Source of the DNA: Calliopum simillimum
Taxonomy: Eukaryota > Arthropoda > Insecta > Diptera > Lauxaniidae
Reading direction: 5' to 3'
Length of the DNA stretch: 64,000 nt
Assembly: GCA_951812925.1 (NCBI GenBank)
Contig: OX638372.1
Coordinates: 69,519,407-69,583,406 of the forward strand
The notes beneath the pieces are model-generated. The model was not told the origin of the DNA and did not search any database. It was given only the letters and a program-made list of their open reading frames with translations. Both the position numbers and the translations under genes were made by a program. Positions within the stretch are counted from its first letter, which is position 1. The number at the start of each line of letters is the position of its first letter. Below, one piece after another: positions 34,441 through 45,410 of this stretch.

Positions 34441-35533
34441 TTTTAAAGCTTATAAATAACTAGACTGCAGGTACTAGTCACGAGGAATCATGTTAAAAAA
34501 AATTTTATTTTTATTTCCTCTTGAAAAACATTAGTTAAGTTTGTTCATAGAAATCTTGTTAACTAAAACGATGTGTACTAATAAGCTCAATGGGGTATTG
34601 AAAAACGGTACAGAAATAAAATTTGCTGCAATTCTAAATTACAAAAATTTAACTACACGACACTTTATTGACACTTTGCCCAGTGTGCGCTGTATTTTTT
34701 TTTTTTCCAAATGGGAACAAATACACACACACACACACGCATATAGACCTGGCTCAAATGTTGCCAACAATTGCTGCTGTTGGCTGCGCGTGGCAACGGG
34801 AAACCTATAATGTCGTCGAGTCCGTGTGGGCTGCAGATACACATCGCACATTGGATCACAGCAGAAAGTTGCGTTTCGTTTATTTGGAATTAAAGCGTCT
34901 TCATTAATGGACCATCGCGAGTACGACGGTGTCGTTCGTATTCACGCCAAACCAAGCCAAGCTGAATGACAAGGTGTGTTGCATGCCAATAAACTCGCGT
35001 TGTGTTATAACCAATGTTGCCTACACACTTTGTCCGCGCCTTAAACACCAATTGTAATAGGCGCGCAGCTACATACATCGACGGCGATTCACATCTTAGC
35101 CAGTTTCATAATTTGCTGCCTGGTGGCAGAGATTATTGCATTCAAGCAGCTATTTTTAATTATCTAAATAAAATCATACCGAGTTCTGCAATTTTCAAAC
35201 GTCTATAAATTCTTGTCTCAATGATTTTTAGCGTTTGCAGCAGGCGACTGCAATGGGTTGCACGTGAATCACCTGATTTGCATAACTGCATGCAAGCGCA
35301 TGATGTCGCCAATATGCTTGGATGTAGGCCACCGAAGGGTTTAGGTGCGTAACCATTTATAACTAGCCTTCTTCTATTCATGCAGTTGTATGCAAATTTA
35401 ATTAAATACCCAGTCTGTGCTTGTGCTATGTATCTTTTAAAATTTCGGCTGCTTAAAATTTTAATTAAATATCAGTGTTTTTCACAAACTAGTCAAATAT
35501 TTACCACAAAATTTGTTGTTTTTCTCTTTCCAG
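34441..35533. other. 3' end of the large intron, unique-looking sequence
   Basis: An (AC)n tract lies at 34721-34738. From about 34740 to 35380 the sequence is more complex than most of the intron. A palindromic E-box CACGTG (35261-35266), a second E-box CACCTG (35270-35275) and the POU octamer ATTTGCAT (35276-35283) lie within 23 bp. The acceptor is at 35532-35533. Confidence 0.5.
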
Positions 35534-38151
35534 AGCCCAGCAATTACACCTGTTCAACATGTAAAACCCGCTACAATTCTGCCTGGCGTCTCATTCAACA
35601 CGTTCAGCACTTGCACGGCGTAAATATCTATGTTGAATTTTCGTCTTCCTCATCCTCAGCATCCACGTCGTCGTTGTCGGCTACCACACAGCAGCCATCC
35701 GTGTCGTCATCCATAGCAGCGTCATCATCACTCACTTCATCGATTACTTCTTCCGTCTCCCCTTTATCGTTATCCACTTCGCTGCCGCTTTCACTGATGC
35801 ACTCCTCCCAAAAGCATACAGTTGCTGGCGCCAACTTAAGCAATTCCAGTTCAACGGGGACATCTATCAGCTCAACCTCACCAGTTACCAATCCCAATCA
35901 TAGCGCTACACAACAGCAGATTCAACACCAACTGCACCAGCATAGAGCGGCCGCTGCTGCTGTTGCGGCTGAACAGCACAAGCAACAGCAACAACAGCAA
36001 CAAAACAACCTCAACACCGCCATGCAGAATGCACAAAATTTGGCAGCTGCTGCAGCGGCTGGGATGCGACACCATGCTTCTCTGCTGCCACCGCCTGATA
36101 TGCATGGTAATCCGTTCAATTTGCTGCGCATGCCGCTGCCACCAACGCTTGCTCAAGGTCCAGGAGTTCCTCAAGTGTCGCCACTTTTTACGCGCCCACA
36201 TCCTGATCACTATCGCATGGAGCAGCTTGTCTCGGAACAGTTCCGCCATCATGGCCTTAACTTGGCAGCGGCTGCTGTTGCTGCAGCAAATTCATTAAAC
36301 GCACCACATGCTGCCGCCGCCGCTGCAGCTGCTGCCCAATTCAATGCAAGCAGCGGACAGGAACCACGGCCATCGTCGAGTAACAGTAATAGTAGTCATC
36401 GCGGGTCCATGCCACCCGTGGCACTGCCACCACCTGGAACGTCACAATCGAGTGCCCCTGGTACTTCTGGCACGCAACAGACAAATATTAAATTGGAACC
36501 GCAGATGGATTTTTACTCGCAGCGATTGCGTCAGCTTGCAGGAACAACAAGCCCTGGAGCTGGAAACATTGTTAACTCGAGCTCGCCGAGTCCACGACAA
36601 AAGCAATCGCCGCACTTTGCGAGTCCATCCCCTTCTCAACTACCTCCCACACCGATCACTAACAACACGCGTCCACATTCCCTCACACCACCAGAGAAGA
36701 GCAGCGATCTGCTAGTAGGTGGTGAAAGTGACAATCTTAACGCCACGCCACGTTCTGCTTCAACGCCACCGTCAAAACCCAGCCAGGAAAATTCAGCAGC
36801 AGTGTATGCGTGTGATTATTGCGACAAAAAGTTTCGTTTTGAGAACAATTTAATTATCCATCAGCGCACGCATTCTGGTGAAAAGCCGTACAAGTGCACC
36901 GCCTGCGATTTTGAATGCTCACACATTAATAAGCTGATGCGCCACATGCGCGTACACCGGAGTCCTGAAGATGGTGTGAGCAATGCAGGCTCAGTGGAGA
37001 CTAACGATGGTGATGATTCCGAACCGGAGGACGACATTGTTGAGGAAGAAGGCATGGAAGAAGACGACGATGAAGATTGTGATGACGGCGAGGAAATAGA
37101 CTACGAAGCCGAAGATCTCAGTGTGGGTCATCGTATTGATGGCAAAGGCGATAGTCCTATAACATCAAGCGGTGGTGGTGCTGGTCCAACCTCATTGGTA
37201 GGCGAGCTTATGGATAAATTTGGTCTCTCGAACATAGCTCAGTATTCCGAGGCATACAAGCAGGCATTGCAAGAATCGGGCAATTTTAAACATCTAACCA
37301 GCAAAGATCGTGACAATAACAACTCCACTGTGAGTCCACAGCTACCTCATACAACAGATAAGTTGAACGGATTGCCAGCAGCGCTGCGCTTGCGGGACGA
37401 ATTTGCCAAGAATATGTTTCAGCAGCCACACCCGCAAAATGCTCCATCACAAGTGACGCTCTTTAATCCTTTTCCAAATCCCTTTGAAATGTCAAAGCGT
37501 ATGAAAATGGATAACAACGATTGGTGGGGTATGTCTGCTTTGCATCGCAATGAAGCTTTATTTGAAAATCTAAAACTGAAGCCGCTTGGCCTCGGATCAG
37601 CAAATACACTTTTACAAAATCCCATGATGAAAAAAGAAAGCCGTCAACGTAATGACACCTGTGAATATTGCGGTAAAGTATTTAAAAACTGTTCTAATCT
37701 CACCGTGCATCGCCGAAGTCATACGGGCGAGAAACCGTACAAGTGTGAACTCTGCTCCTACGCCTGCGCGCAAAGTTCCAAGCTTACGCGTCATATGAAG
37801 ACACATGGACGTACCGGAAAAGATGTGTACCGCTGTCGTTTCTGTGATATGCCATTCAGCGTTCCGTCGACGCTGGAAAAGCACATGCGCAAATGTGTGG
37901 TAAATCAGGGAAAAGCGGCAGCAGCCGCTAATGCTGCAAATGCGGCAGCACAAGCGGCGGCTCAGCAACTGCAAGCGCAACAATTATCGCCACCCTCTTC
38001 GCATTCATCATTCCCACCCCACCAGTTTCCAGTGCAAATGAGCGGCAGCTGTAATAATCTCTCACTACCCAGCAGCATCAGCGGTGATAACGATTCCAAT
38101 GCCTCAATCAGCTTACCGCCGCATTCCATTTCACTGAAAGAGGAAGCATGA
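35534..38151 (+). CDS. CG9650 (BCL11A/B ortholog): BCL11-family zinc-finger transcription factor, large last exon
   Basis: The exon starts after TTTCTCTTTCCAG in the phase left by 14199, giving [10 protein letters not shown], the BCL11 second-finger motif. An ATG at 35380 opens the same frame but lies in the intron. C2H2 finger 35551-35616; Ser-rich part; poly-Gln and several poly-Ala tracts 35940-36340; sumoylation-like NIKLEP; C2H2 finger pair joined by [10 protein letters not shown] 36811-36957; strongly acidic stretch about 37012-37120; [20 protein letters not shown] block about 37202; fingers 37660-37896, two C2H2 joined by [10 protein letters not shown] then CRFCDMPF...HMRKC, a C2HC form. 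Poly-Ala/Gln tail, ending SLKEEA. In vertebrate BCL11A the last triple finger binds DNA and recruits repressive activity; the same role is inferred here. 872 residues including the split codon. Confidence 0.95.
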
Positions 38152-38298
38152 CTCTTTTCCAATTGGGGTGCTGGTAGCAGCTTTCCATCTCAACCGCTAC
38201 CACCGCAACACCAGCAGCATCATGCATTATCGCACCACCAGCTGCCACTGCAAATGCCCTTACCGCCCTCAAATCGTGTAATGCCACGAATATTCTGA
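38149..38298 (+). CDS. Candidate stop-codon readthrough extension of the BCL11 protein (48 codons)
   Basis: The TGA at 38149-38151 is followed directly by CTC, so the context is TGA-C, the leakiest of the stop contexts. The same frame stays open for 48 codons to a second TGA at 38296-38298. The extension begins LFSNWGAGSSFPSQPLPPQ, continues with a His/Gln/Pro-rich part like the upstream tail, and ends NRVMPRIF. Base composition stays coding-like to 38298 and then turns AT-rich. Efficient readthrough with a TGA-C context is known for many fly genes. I do not recall whether this gene is among them. A frameshift or assembly error that created the first TGA is the alternative. Confidence 0.55.
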
Positions 38299-41239
38299 AA
38301 TAGCGCCGGTCTCGCTTCGTTTCAACTTCAGTCCTACCTACCTTAGTCCTTCCTACCTCCCGATCGGAACAGATAAACGCAACCAGTGTAAATAACAGGA
38401 TCCATTAATGGCCTGCCAAAAAAAAAAAAAGAAAAAACAACATAATACAAACGAGGCTTAAAAAGCCAGTATCGCCGATTACCGTTTATATTTTTATAAA
38501 ATAAAATAAAAGGAAAACTCTGTTTTTTTTCGAGAAGAAAAGAACCAGAGACATTAGATACCAAAGCAATTAAAATTCTACGGAAAAATCCCAGAAATTC
38601 CCATAATAAAAAAATTTTTTATTTTTAATTTTATTTTTAAATTGTTTTTCTTAAATATAAGAAATTCTGTAATTATAAGTAGAACTCAAACTAAAAACAA
38701 CATAAATATGTCCGAAAGTTAATTCAAAAATTAACATTTAAATTAAATTAAGTCGAGGGTAATTTAATAACTTGTGTATATCAACATAAGAAAATGTACA
38801 TTATAAAACTAGATGGATAAAAAGATCGGAGGAAATATTATTATGAAATATAGGCCAGTAGACTGAATCGATTTATACACAATTTTTTCATTTTTCTAGA
38901 CATCTCATATCTACTGAATTGAATTTGATTTCAATACATCACGCAATGACTTTCAGCCTTTCCATGTTCTTTAAGGTTGATACCACCCATCCATGTATAA
39001 TGTATTTTGAACAATTTGGCTCTTTTAGTGCCTATGTTTCCTTAGAAAAGCAGTTTCATTTGAAAAACAGTCTTTCCTATAATTGGAGATTTGCTATGTA
39101 TGAACTCTCCTGTAACTACTAGAGGGACCGTAGTGTCAAATCATTTTTCATCTGATTTTGACAAACCATATAGGAGAAATGTTCCGAACTGTAAACGTTT
39201 TCTGCTCCTTCGAATTAACCGTTCTTGCTGACGATTCATACTTTTTGACTTGAACACACAAATTGTCAATAGGCGAGATTGGTGGCGATGTTGAAAGCAA
39301 AAAAAAAATATTTATTTTTATTTGCATCTTTGAATATTTTTATAAAATAAGCCTGTTTATCCAAAATCGAATGGATTGTATCAATTCTTGAAAATTTCCC
39401 CTTTGCATCCTAAGGCGAAAAACTTTTAATTTAATTTTTTTTTTTTTTTTCTTCACAAATTCGAATTTATCTCGACATGCTGGATACTCTCTTAATTCTT
39501 CTTCTGATATTGTGAGTGGGTTTCATATGCAAAAGCTATGTATTGTCATTGTGTTAACGATAACGCATAAAACAAGAACATGTTCAGAAAATAAAAAAAA
39601 AATTGTGCTCGAATCAGTCTAATATGGGCAAATTCCGACCCATTGGCGTGATTATTGATGAAAATGTTCCAGTGTAAATGTAAAATATTTTGTAAAACTT
39701 AAAAAGTAAATAATATAACAAAAAAAAACAATGTTATTATTAAATAAAAAATTATATTTATTAAATAAGTTAGCATATTCTTTATTACTTAAAATTATAC
39801 GTTATTTTTTTGTAATTTTTGTAAGTATTTTTATAGTAGAAATCATTTTTATAAATATTTTTTTTTTCTTTAAATAAAATTTTTCTACCAATTTTGTTCA
39901 TAACTTTGTGTTTTGTTTATGTTTTGTTTCAAAAATTAGAAACCTAAATTTATTTTTCCTTCAAGAGAATATTAAAAAATTTGTTCGGCAACTTAACAAA
40001 AGCAATTGTACTTTTAACTTAAACTGAAACTAAACAAAAAAAAAAAAATATTGTATATCTAAGACTGAAAAAATGTTCGTTCGTTCGTTTGTTTGTTTGA
40101 TTGTTTTCATGTGTAATCAGGTGTTTTTTTGGTTCGTTCACTGTTAAATGCCTTAATTTTTGTTATCTAAATTCAATTCTAATAAAATATGAAAAAGAAA
40201 TTTGAAAAAAAATTTTAATTTTGGTTTTTTTTTTCAAAATTTCTTTTGACCTTAAAATGAAATCGCTGCTTTTATAGAAAATTCATGACTTGTGAGTAAA
40301 ACCTTGATGTTTATAATGCAAGTCACCGCTGAAAAATGCTACAATTTTAGTTGAGATGCAAATAATTTTACTAAATGTACGTATGCAACTTGCACTATAT
40401 CTGTTATGCATGTTTTTTTTATAAAAACTAACGATTTTTTTATATGATAAATACATGTTAAATCTTTTCGAATATACTGCAAAAGTGTACAAAATTGTTT
40501 CCAACAATACATTAGTTTCAATAACATTCTTGAGTGTACAATACAAAATCAATAAATAATACATATAAAAATCGAATGTACTATTCTGAATACTGAATGT
40601 ATATACATAAATTAGTTTAGCAATTATTTTTTCGAAAAAAAACTCTTCCACTTTGAATACAATAACTCTACATTGAAAAGACGAATTTGAACAAAACAAA
40701 CAAAATACATATGTAGGTTTTTACCATGTATCTACTTACTTATCTACAAATACTTGAATTTGGTGAAATGTAATTGTAAAGATAAAAATGTATTCAGTTT
40801 TTATTTTCAAATTTAATTAAAAAGAAAACTTAAATTAGAAAATTACAAAAATTAAAACAAAAATTGTTAAAAAGTAAACTGAAGAAAACCCATTTGCAAA
40901 TCAAATCGAATGGAAATAATTAGAAAATTATTAATAAAAATTATTAAACATAGTTATTGCTATTCTATATCTAAATAAAAAAACAAAAAATAATAACATT
41001 ATTATAGTTGTAATTGTAACGAATCTATTTTATTGATGTATCATAATTTTCAAAATTTCAAAGGAAAACAAATTAATGGAAACTAAAGGAAGAGTACGAG
41101 TGCATAAAAATTAACTTTATTTATAGTTGTCTGTGTTAATAAAACAAAATCGTAAATCCCAAAAAAAAAGCATTCATATATAAAATGAAAATAAATACAT
41201 TTTGAAAATAAAAATAAAAATTGTGTTTTATATTTTAAA
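38299..41239 (+). other. Probable 3' UTR of the BCL11 gene, AT-rich
   Basis: No open frame here looks coding; the 138-codon minus frame at 40283-40699 is AT-driven. Candidate AATAAA signals lie at 38500-38510, 40181-40186, 40974-40979, 41138-41143 and 41190-41195, so alternative 3' ends are possible. TGTAAATA near 38387 and TGTATATA at 40599-40606 fit the Pumilio core TGTANATA. The Helitron at 41240 gives a plausible outer limit. Confidence 0.5.
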
Positions 41240-41539
41240 CTAGCCTTCCCTGCCCGCTTCGCTAGGCATGTTTGTTTGTTTTTTTCATATCGTTCATTTA
41301 TACCACTGTATTATGGAAAAGTTAATTTCATTTTAAACCATCTCAAACTATCGTCCACTATCGATAGTTTGCGAGTTCTACCAAGTTCTGCCCTCCCCTA
41401 TTTTTTATCTTTCTGACTTAGTATAAAAATAAATCAATGGGAATGATTTTTTTTAAAATTTAATTTGTTTTTAATTTATTTTGTAATTTATAAATGTTTT
41501 CTTTTAATGATTTAAATTTTTTGTTCATTTTTTTTTAAT

Positions 41540-42690
41540 TTGTTACTAAGGAGTTCATTCTGTAAAAAAAAAAATACCTGCGACTCGCTGAACATTACCA
41601 TTTCTGCGATGAAGAATTATATCAAGTGCGTTAAATTCTTCGCCAACTATAACGATCGCCACTTCGTCAATTTTTGGTGCATTGTATCGTCTTTCGTGTT
41701 GTCCGACAGGTGTTTTATCTGCTCTTATTATAACTCTGTACTCATCTGCTGGCATTTGGTCAAGGGCAGTTCTAAACAATTGAATCAATTCGTTGTGTTG
41801 ATCGAATAAAGTTTGTCTCGTCTAGTGTCCGTATTGTATCGACAACGTTGATCTATTTGTTCATCTGTGTTTCCCATGAAATAAATTTGAAGAAATTTAT
41901 GGTCCGTATCTGGCAATGGTAGTAATGATCCAGCATGATGATTAATTTGACCTTGTACTTTGAATGTTGGCATTTAGTTGTCGCGCACGATATTCATTGC
42001 ACCGAATGATGTCATTTGGAAACATGAATTGTACTTGCGTATATTCGTTAAAAAATGTTTTGATTCGCTCGTGTCGCCTGATACCAACTTTGATAATGGT
42101 TCGGGTGGTAGATGTAATTCTGGTAATTTAACTTTTCCACCAGCACAGCACATTCCTGGTGATTCATTCTTAAATTTGAATGTACTGCAATATGTGCATA
42201 GTTCATCCATTTTTCCAATAACCACACTTGGATGAATGCTGTAATAATAGTTAGCATTGCAATGGAATGCACTGAGATATACATAAGTCAGCGTGAGTGG
42301 TTCATCTGGCTCGAGCAGTGTACATTCGGGTGGTAAGCAATCCGGATTCACGTTGCACGTTTGTTTCCGATGAACGGGCTCGAGCATGAAGTTCTCTGTC
42401 GGTTTCCAATCTTGCATTTCGTTGCTCGTTTGTTTCCGATGAACGGGCTCGAGCATGAACTTCACGGTTGGATTCCAATCTTGCATTTCGTTGCTCGTTT
42501 GTTTCCGATAAACGGGCTCGCGCATGAAGTTCTCGGTCGGTTTCTAATCTTGCATTTCGTTGCTCGTTACTTTCCAATGAACGCGCTTGAGCATGAAGCT
42601 CTCGGTCGGATTCCAATCTCGCTTCTCGTTGTTCGTTTGTTTCTGAGTTTCGTTTTGCTTGAGACGTAGAACGATCGAGCGCTCGTTTTT
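41540..42690 (-). pseudogene. Helitron-like N-terminal coding region, broken
   Basis: Read from 42690 down to 41540 in several frames. The start has repeats of the form ETNEQRNARLESDRELHARA. Next comes the Helitron-like N domain: CTYCSTFKFKNESPGMCCAG, LPELHLPPEPL, NIRKYNSCFQMTSFGA, then FKVQGQINHHAGSLLPLPD, YFMGNTDEQIDQRCRYN, then YRVIIRADKTPVGQHERRYN and VAIVIVGEEF. At least two frame changes separate the pieces (near 41974 and 41790), so it is a pseudogene. I identify it from memory of the Helitron_like_N family. Confidence 0.9.
42361..42620 (-). repeat. 69-bp tandem repeat encoding 23-residue units in the Helitron protein
   Basis: TTGTTTCCGA starts at 42361, 42430 and 42499, with a degenerate fourth unit at about 42568, a strict 69-bp period. 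On the minus strand each unit reads ETNEQRNARLESDRELHARA plus three residues, Arg-rich and charged, probably helical. Confidence 0.9.
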
Positions 42691-43029
42691 TGGGAGACAG
42701 AAATTGCGTTGAAATGTTTTGATAATAAATTTAAATATGTTGAGCGTTGATCAATAAATGGCATTGAAAATTAATTTAAATTTTTTGAGAGTTGATCAGC
42801 AATCAAAATTTCGAATGAATTCAAAAAAGCTACTCTCTTACTCTTGATTATGTTCACAAATTCACTGAGAATAATGTAAAAAATAAGCGTTTGGAAGATT
42901 ACGAAACCAATGTTGATTCCTTTTACCATGAAATGCATGGAAAAGGGGCATGTTCCGCCTATTTTGTTATTGAAGGAAAGTTAATATCGTTTCAAACCAT
43001 CTTTAAAATTACGAATAGCTTAGCTAGGG

Positions 43030-43520
43030 TGTCCCAGGAATCCATCAATTAGGGCTTTTTAATAGTTCGCCAAAGATGCTTTTCTTGTAGTACATTTAGA
43101 TATTCTTCGTTTTGACTATGAAACCATCGGGTGACCTTTGGGAACCTTCGATTATTCCAAAAAATTATCAATTAAGGCTTGTTGATAGTTCGCCACAGAT
43201 GTTTTGCCTTTAATATGCCTAGATATTCTTCGTTTTGGCTATGAAGCCTTCGGGTGACCTTCGGCATCCTTTGAGTGTCACGGGAAACTGTTAATCAAAA
43301 TTTTTTTAAAGACTTTTTCCCTCTCGAATACTTCGATATTCTTCGTTTTGACTGTAAAACTTTCGGGTGACCTTCAAGAACCTTCGGGTATCAGAGAAAA
43401 ATATCAGTTAAGGATTGTTGTTAGTGTGCCACATATGTTTTCTCTCTAGTATATCCAGATATTCTTCGTTTTGACTATGAAGCCTTCGGGTGATCTTCGG
43501 AAACCTTCGTGTATAGCCTA
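43030..43520. repeat. Tandem repeat, four copies of 113-123 bp, inside the Helitron
   Basis: The anchor CTTCGTTTTG occurs at 43105, 43228, 43341 and 43464, each time followed by a TTCGGGTGACCTTC-like block and preceded by an ATTAAGG / TAGTTCGCCA block. It is non-coding and lies between the coding remnant and the 5' end of the element. Confidence 0.85.
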
Positions 43521-43917
43521 AGCTATGCAATTTAATTTAAGGATGATTTGGTGTAAATTTCAGGTGAATCAATTAAGCAGTCTCTGAGAAAAAGCAATTT
43601 AACAAATTTTTGTATGAGGGCCACCCTTAATATGCACCCTGAAAAAATTTTTTTTTTTTCTTAGAAATCTTCGCGGGCATATTCAACCAATTCCTAATGT
43701 TTCAACGCAATCAGATGAACGGTCTCTGAGAAAATGCGATTTAAAACAAATTTTTATATGAGGGCCACCCTTAATATCCACCCTGACGGAATAAATAGTA
43801 TTCTATGTCCGTTTCCTGGCACTAAGCTACCTCCTCACCAATTTTCAGCCATATCGGTAAAGCCGTTCTTGAGTTATAAATAGTTTAACTAACACGATTT
43901 TCTTTTATATATATAGA

Positions 43918-45410
43918 TGTCATTCTTTTTTCCTTTAATTCTCCCTTTCCATAATGTGGCTTTAACATTCATGCAAAATGGAAAATGAGGTATGCTTGGA
44001 AGTTTTTTTTAACACGAAGAGAAAAGAACGTACTTCAATCAAGCAAAACACGGAGGTCAACTTTTGGTTATTTTGTCACTTTCGTGCCATCCGATTTATA
44101 CATGACTATACGTATTATTAATACGATTTTTAAAATCTTTTATTGGGTACTTTTCGAGAAAAGTGGTAAAAATGGTTTCTTAAGAATTTTTACTTGGCTC
44201 AACTTGTGGTGCGGGCCCCATCTGAAAGTATAGGATAGTCTCTTGTTTAAGCAACTCCAATTGCATTTTTGCACCAGAACCATCTTAAACTTTTGTTGTA
44301 GAAATGAGTTTTTTGTAGTTTTCAAAGGGCAAGTAATGTTTGGCTTTTCAATAATTTTGAATATGTGATTATATGGTTGTATCGGGCCGGACTTTAAAAA
44401 TTAGGCCCGTGCCCAGGGGTCTATATCGGACGCATGGATTTTTTTTGGCTATTTCTTATGAAATGCTTCATTTAGTTCTGTTCTTCTTCTTTAAAATGTT
44501 ATGACCACTTAAAAATTATACATATGAGAATCCACGTACGATTTTTAACTTTTATGGTAACATTTTCAAATGATCAAGACTTTTACCAGAAAAATTATTT
44601 AAAATGATACATTTAATAGGCAATAGCAAAATAATTTTTTGTTTTTTCTATATAACTTCAAAAATCATGTTTTTTGAACTTTAAGATTAGGATATCTCTA
44701 AAATTATACGCGATAGACCGATTCTGAGGCCGGTTTCACATTCAACATCGAAAAAAGGCAACCCTAATTCTACCGTTTTTAAAAACTGCAGTACCTGGAG
44801 ACCGATCCCTATTCGGTCAACAATCTGGTTTTATTATTTTAGTCGATGTTTTTATTCATAGCTATTTTTTGTTATGAAACTTGTATCTTTTCACTTCTAA
44901 CATGCTTTCAAAATGATAAATAAACCGATGAGAATAATAATAAGAAAAACTCGGAAAGTATCGAATGGTATAGAAAAATATCAAAAACTAAAATTTTTTT
45001 TGGTGAAATAGAATGCCCTAAAATAAATAAATGGGATATGCCACGCACCCAAAATATTTCGTCTTTTGTATGGCGGCTGAAATATCTAATCTTCAAAGGA
45101 TTATAACTCGGAAAATAAGAATCTCATTGGAAAAATCCGAAAAATATTTGGACAAGGAAGAGTGTAACTATTCGATTAATAAAAAAGAATTTTACCTTTT
45201 CTTGTAGCTACGCTGAAAGACTGAACACAGCGTTTTCTTTAACTTCAAGCAAGGATATTTCAAAATCCTGCAGGTATAATGACAGTTCTGCTGATGAAGA
45301 CGGACTTAGCGTCAAAAAGTACATAAGACTGCATATAAGAATTTAACAGTTCATTCCATTTTTTTTTTTTTTTTTTGCCTGAATTATTAACCAAAATTTT
45401 TATTTTGATA
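43918..45410. other. Intergenic sequence with a decayed copy of the dispersed module
   Basis: 44440-44790 carries AAATGCTTCATTTAGTTCTG, ATCATGTTTTTTGAACTTTA and GAGGCCGGTTTCACATTCAA, the module also present at 60.5 kb and 62.5 kb. GGTGCGGGCCCC at 44209 recurs at 46849. No gene is seen. Confidence 0.5.

Larger units (their letters stand above)
14200..35533 (+). other. 21.3-kb intron between the third exon and the last exon
   Basis: The donor is CAG|GTATGA and the acceptor is TTTCTCTTTCCAG. Joining the exons gives a Glu codon and continues straight into the BCL11-type finger [10 protein letters not shown], so the pairing of these distant sites is secure. The intron is filled with repeats, listed separately. 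I saw no additional exon in it, although an alternative one could be missed. Confidence 0.85.
41240..43917 (-). mobile_element. Helitron with both ends intact, internally deleted (2,678 bp)
   Basis: On the minus strand it starts TCTATATATATAAAAGAAAA at 43917 and ends GGGAAGGCTAG at 41240. These are the 5' TC and 3' CTAG ends of Helitrons. The bases just outside are A on the 5' side and T on the 3' side, the expected A|T insertion site without duplication. A hairpin (TGCC ... GGCA, 41251-41268) lies close to the 3' end. It encodes only the N-terminal part of the Helitron protein, and the Rep nuclease and helicase domains are missing. It therefore cannot move by itself. Confidence 0.92.

Noticed and set aside
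35380..35533. Apparent N-terminal extension of the BCL11 finger ORF starting at ATG 35380
   Set aside because: The 51 codons read intron sequence (hydrophobic and low-complexity) and are followed by a perfect polypyrimidine-CAG acceptor. The phase matches the donor at 14200, and the BCL11-like protein starts only at EPSNYTC.
35628..38162. Several ORFs antisense or shifted to the last exon (for example 35878-36252, 36308-36715, 37612-37983)
   Set aside because: Shadows of the GC-richer BCL11 coding sequence in other frames.
40283..40699. 138-codon minus-strand ORF in the 3' UTR
   Set aside because: Composition follows the local A/T content, no family match, and antisense to the likely UTR.
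43030..43520. CRISPR-like regular repeats
   Set aside because: A eukaryotic tandem repeat with 113-123 bp units inside a Helitron; no short identical repeats with unique spacers.
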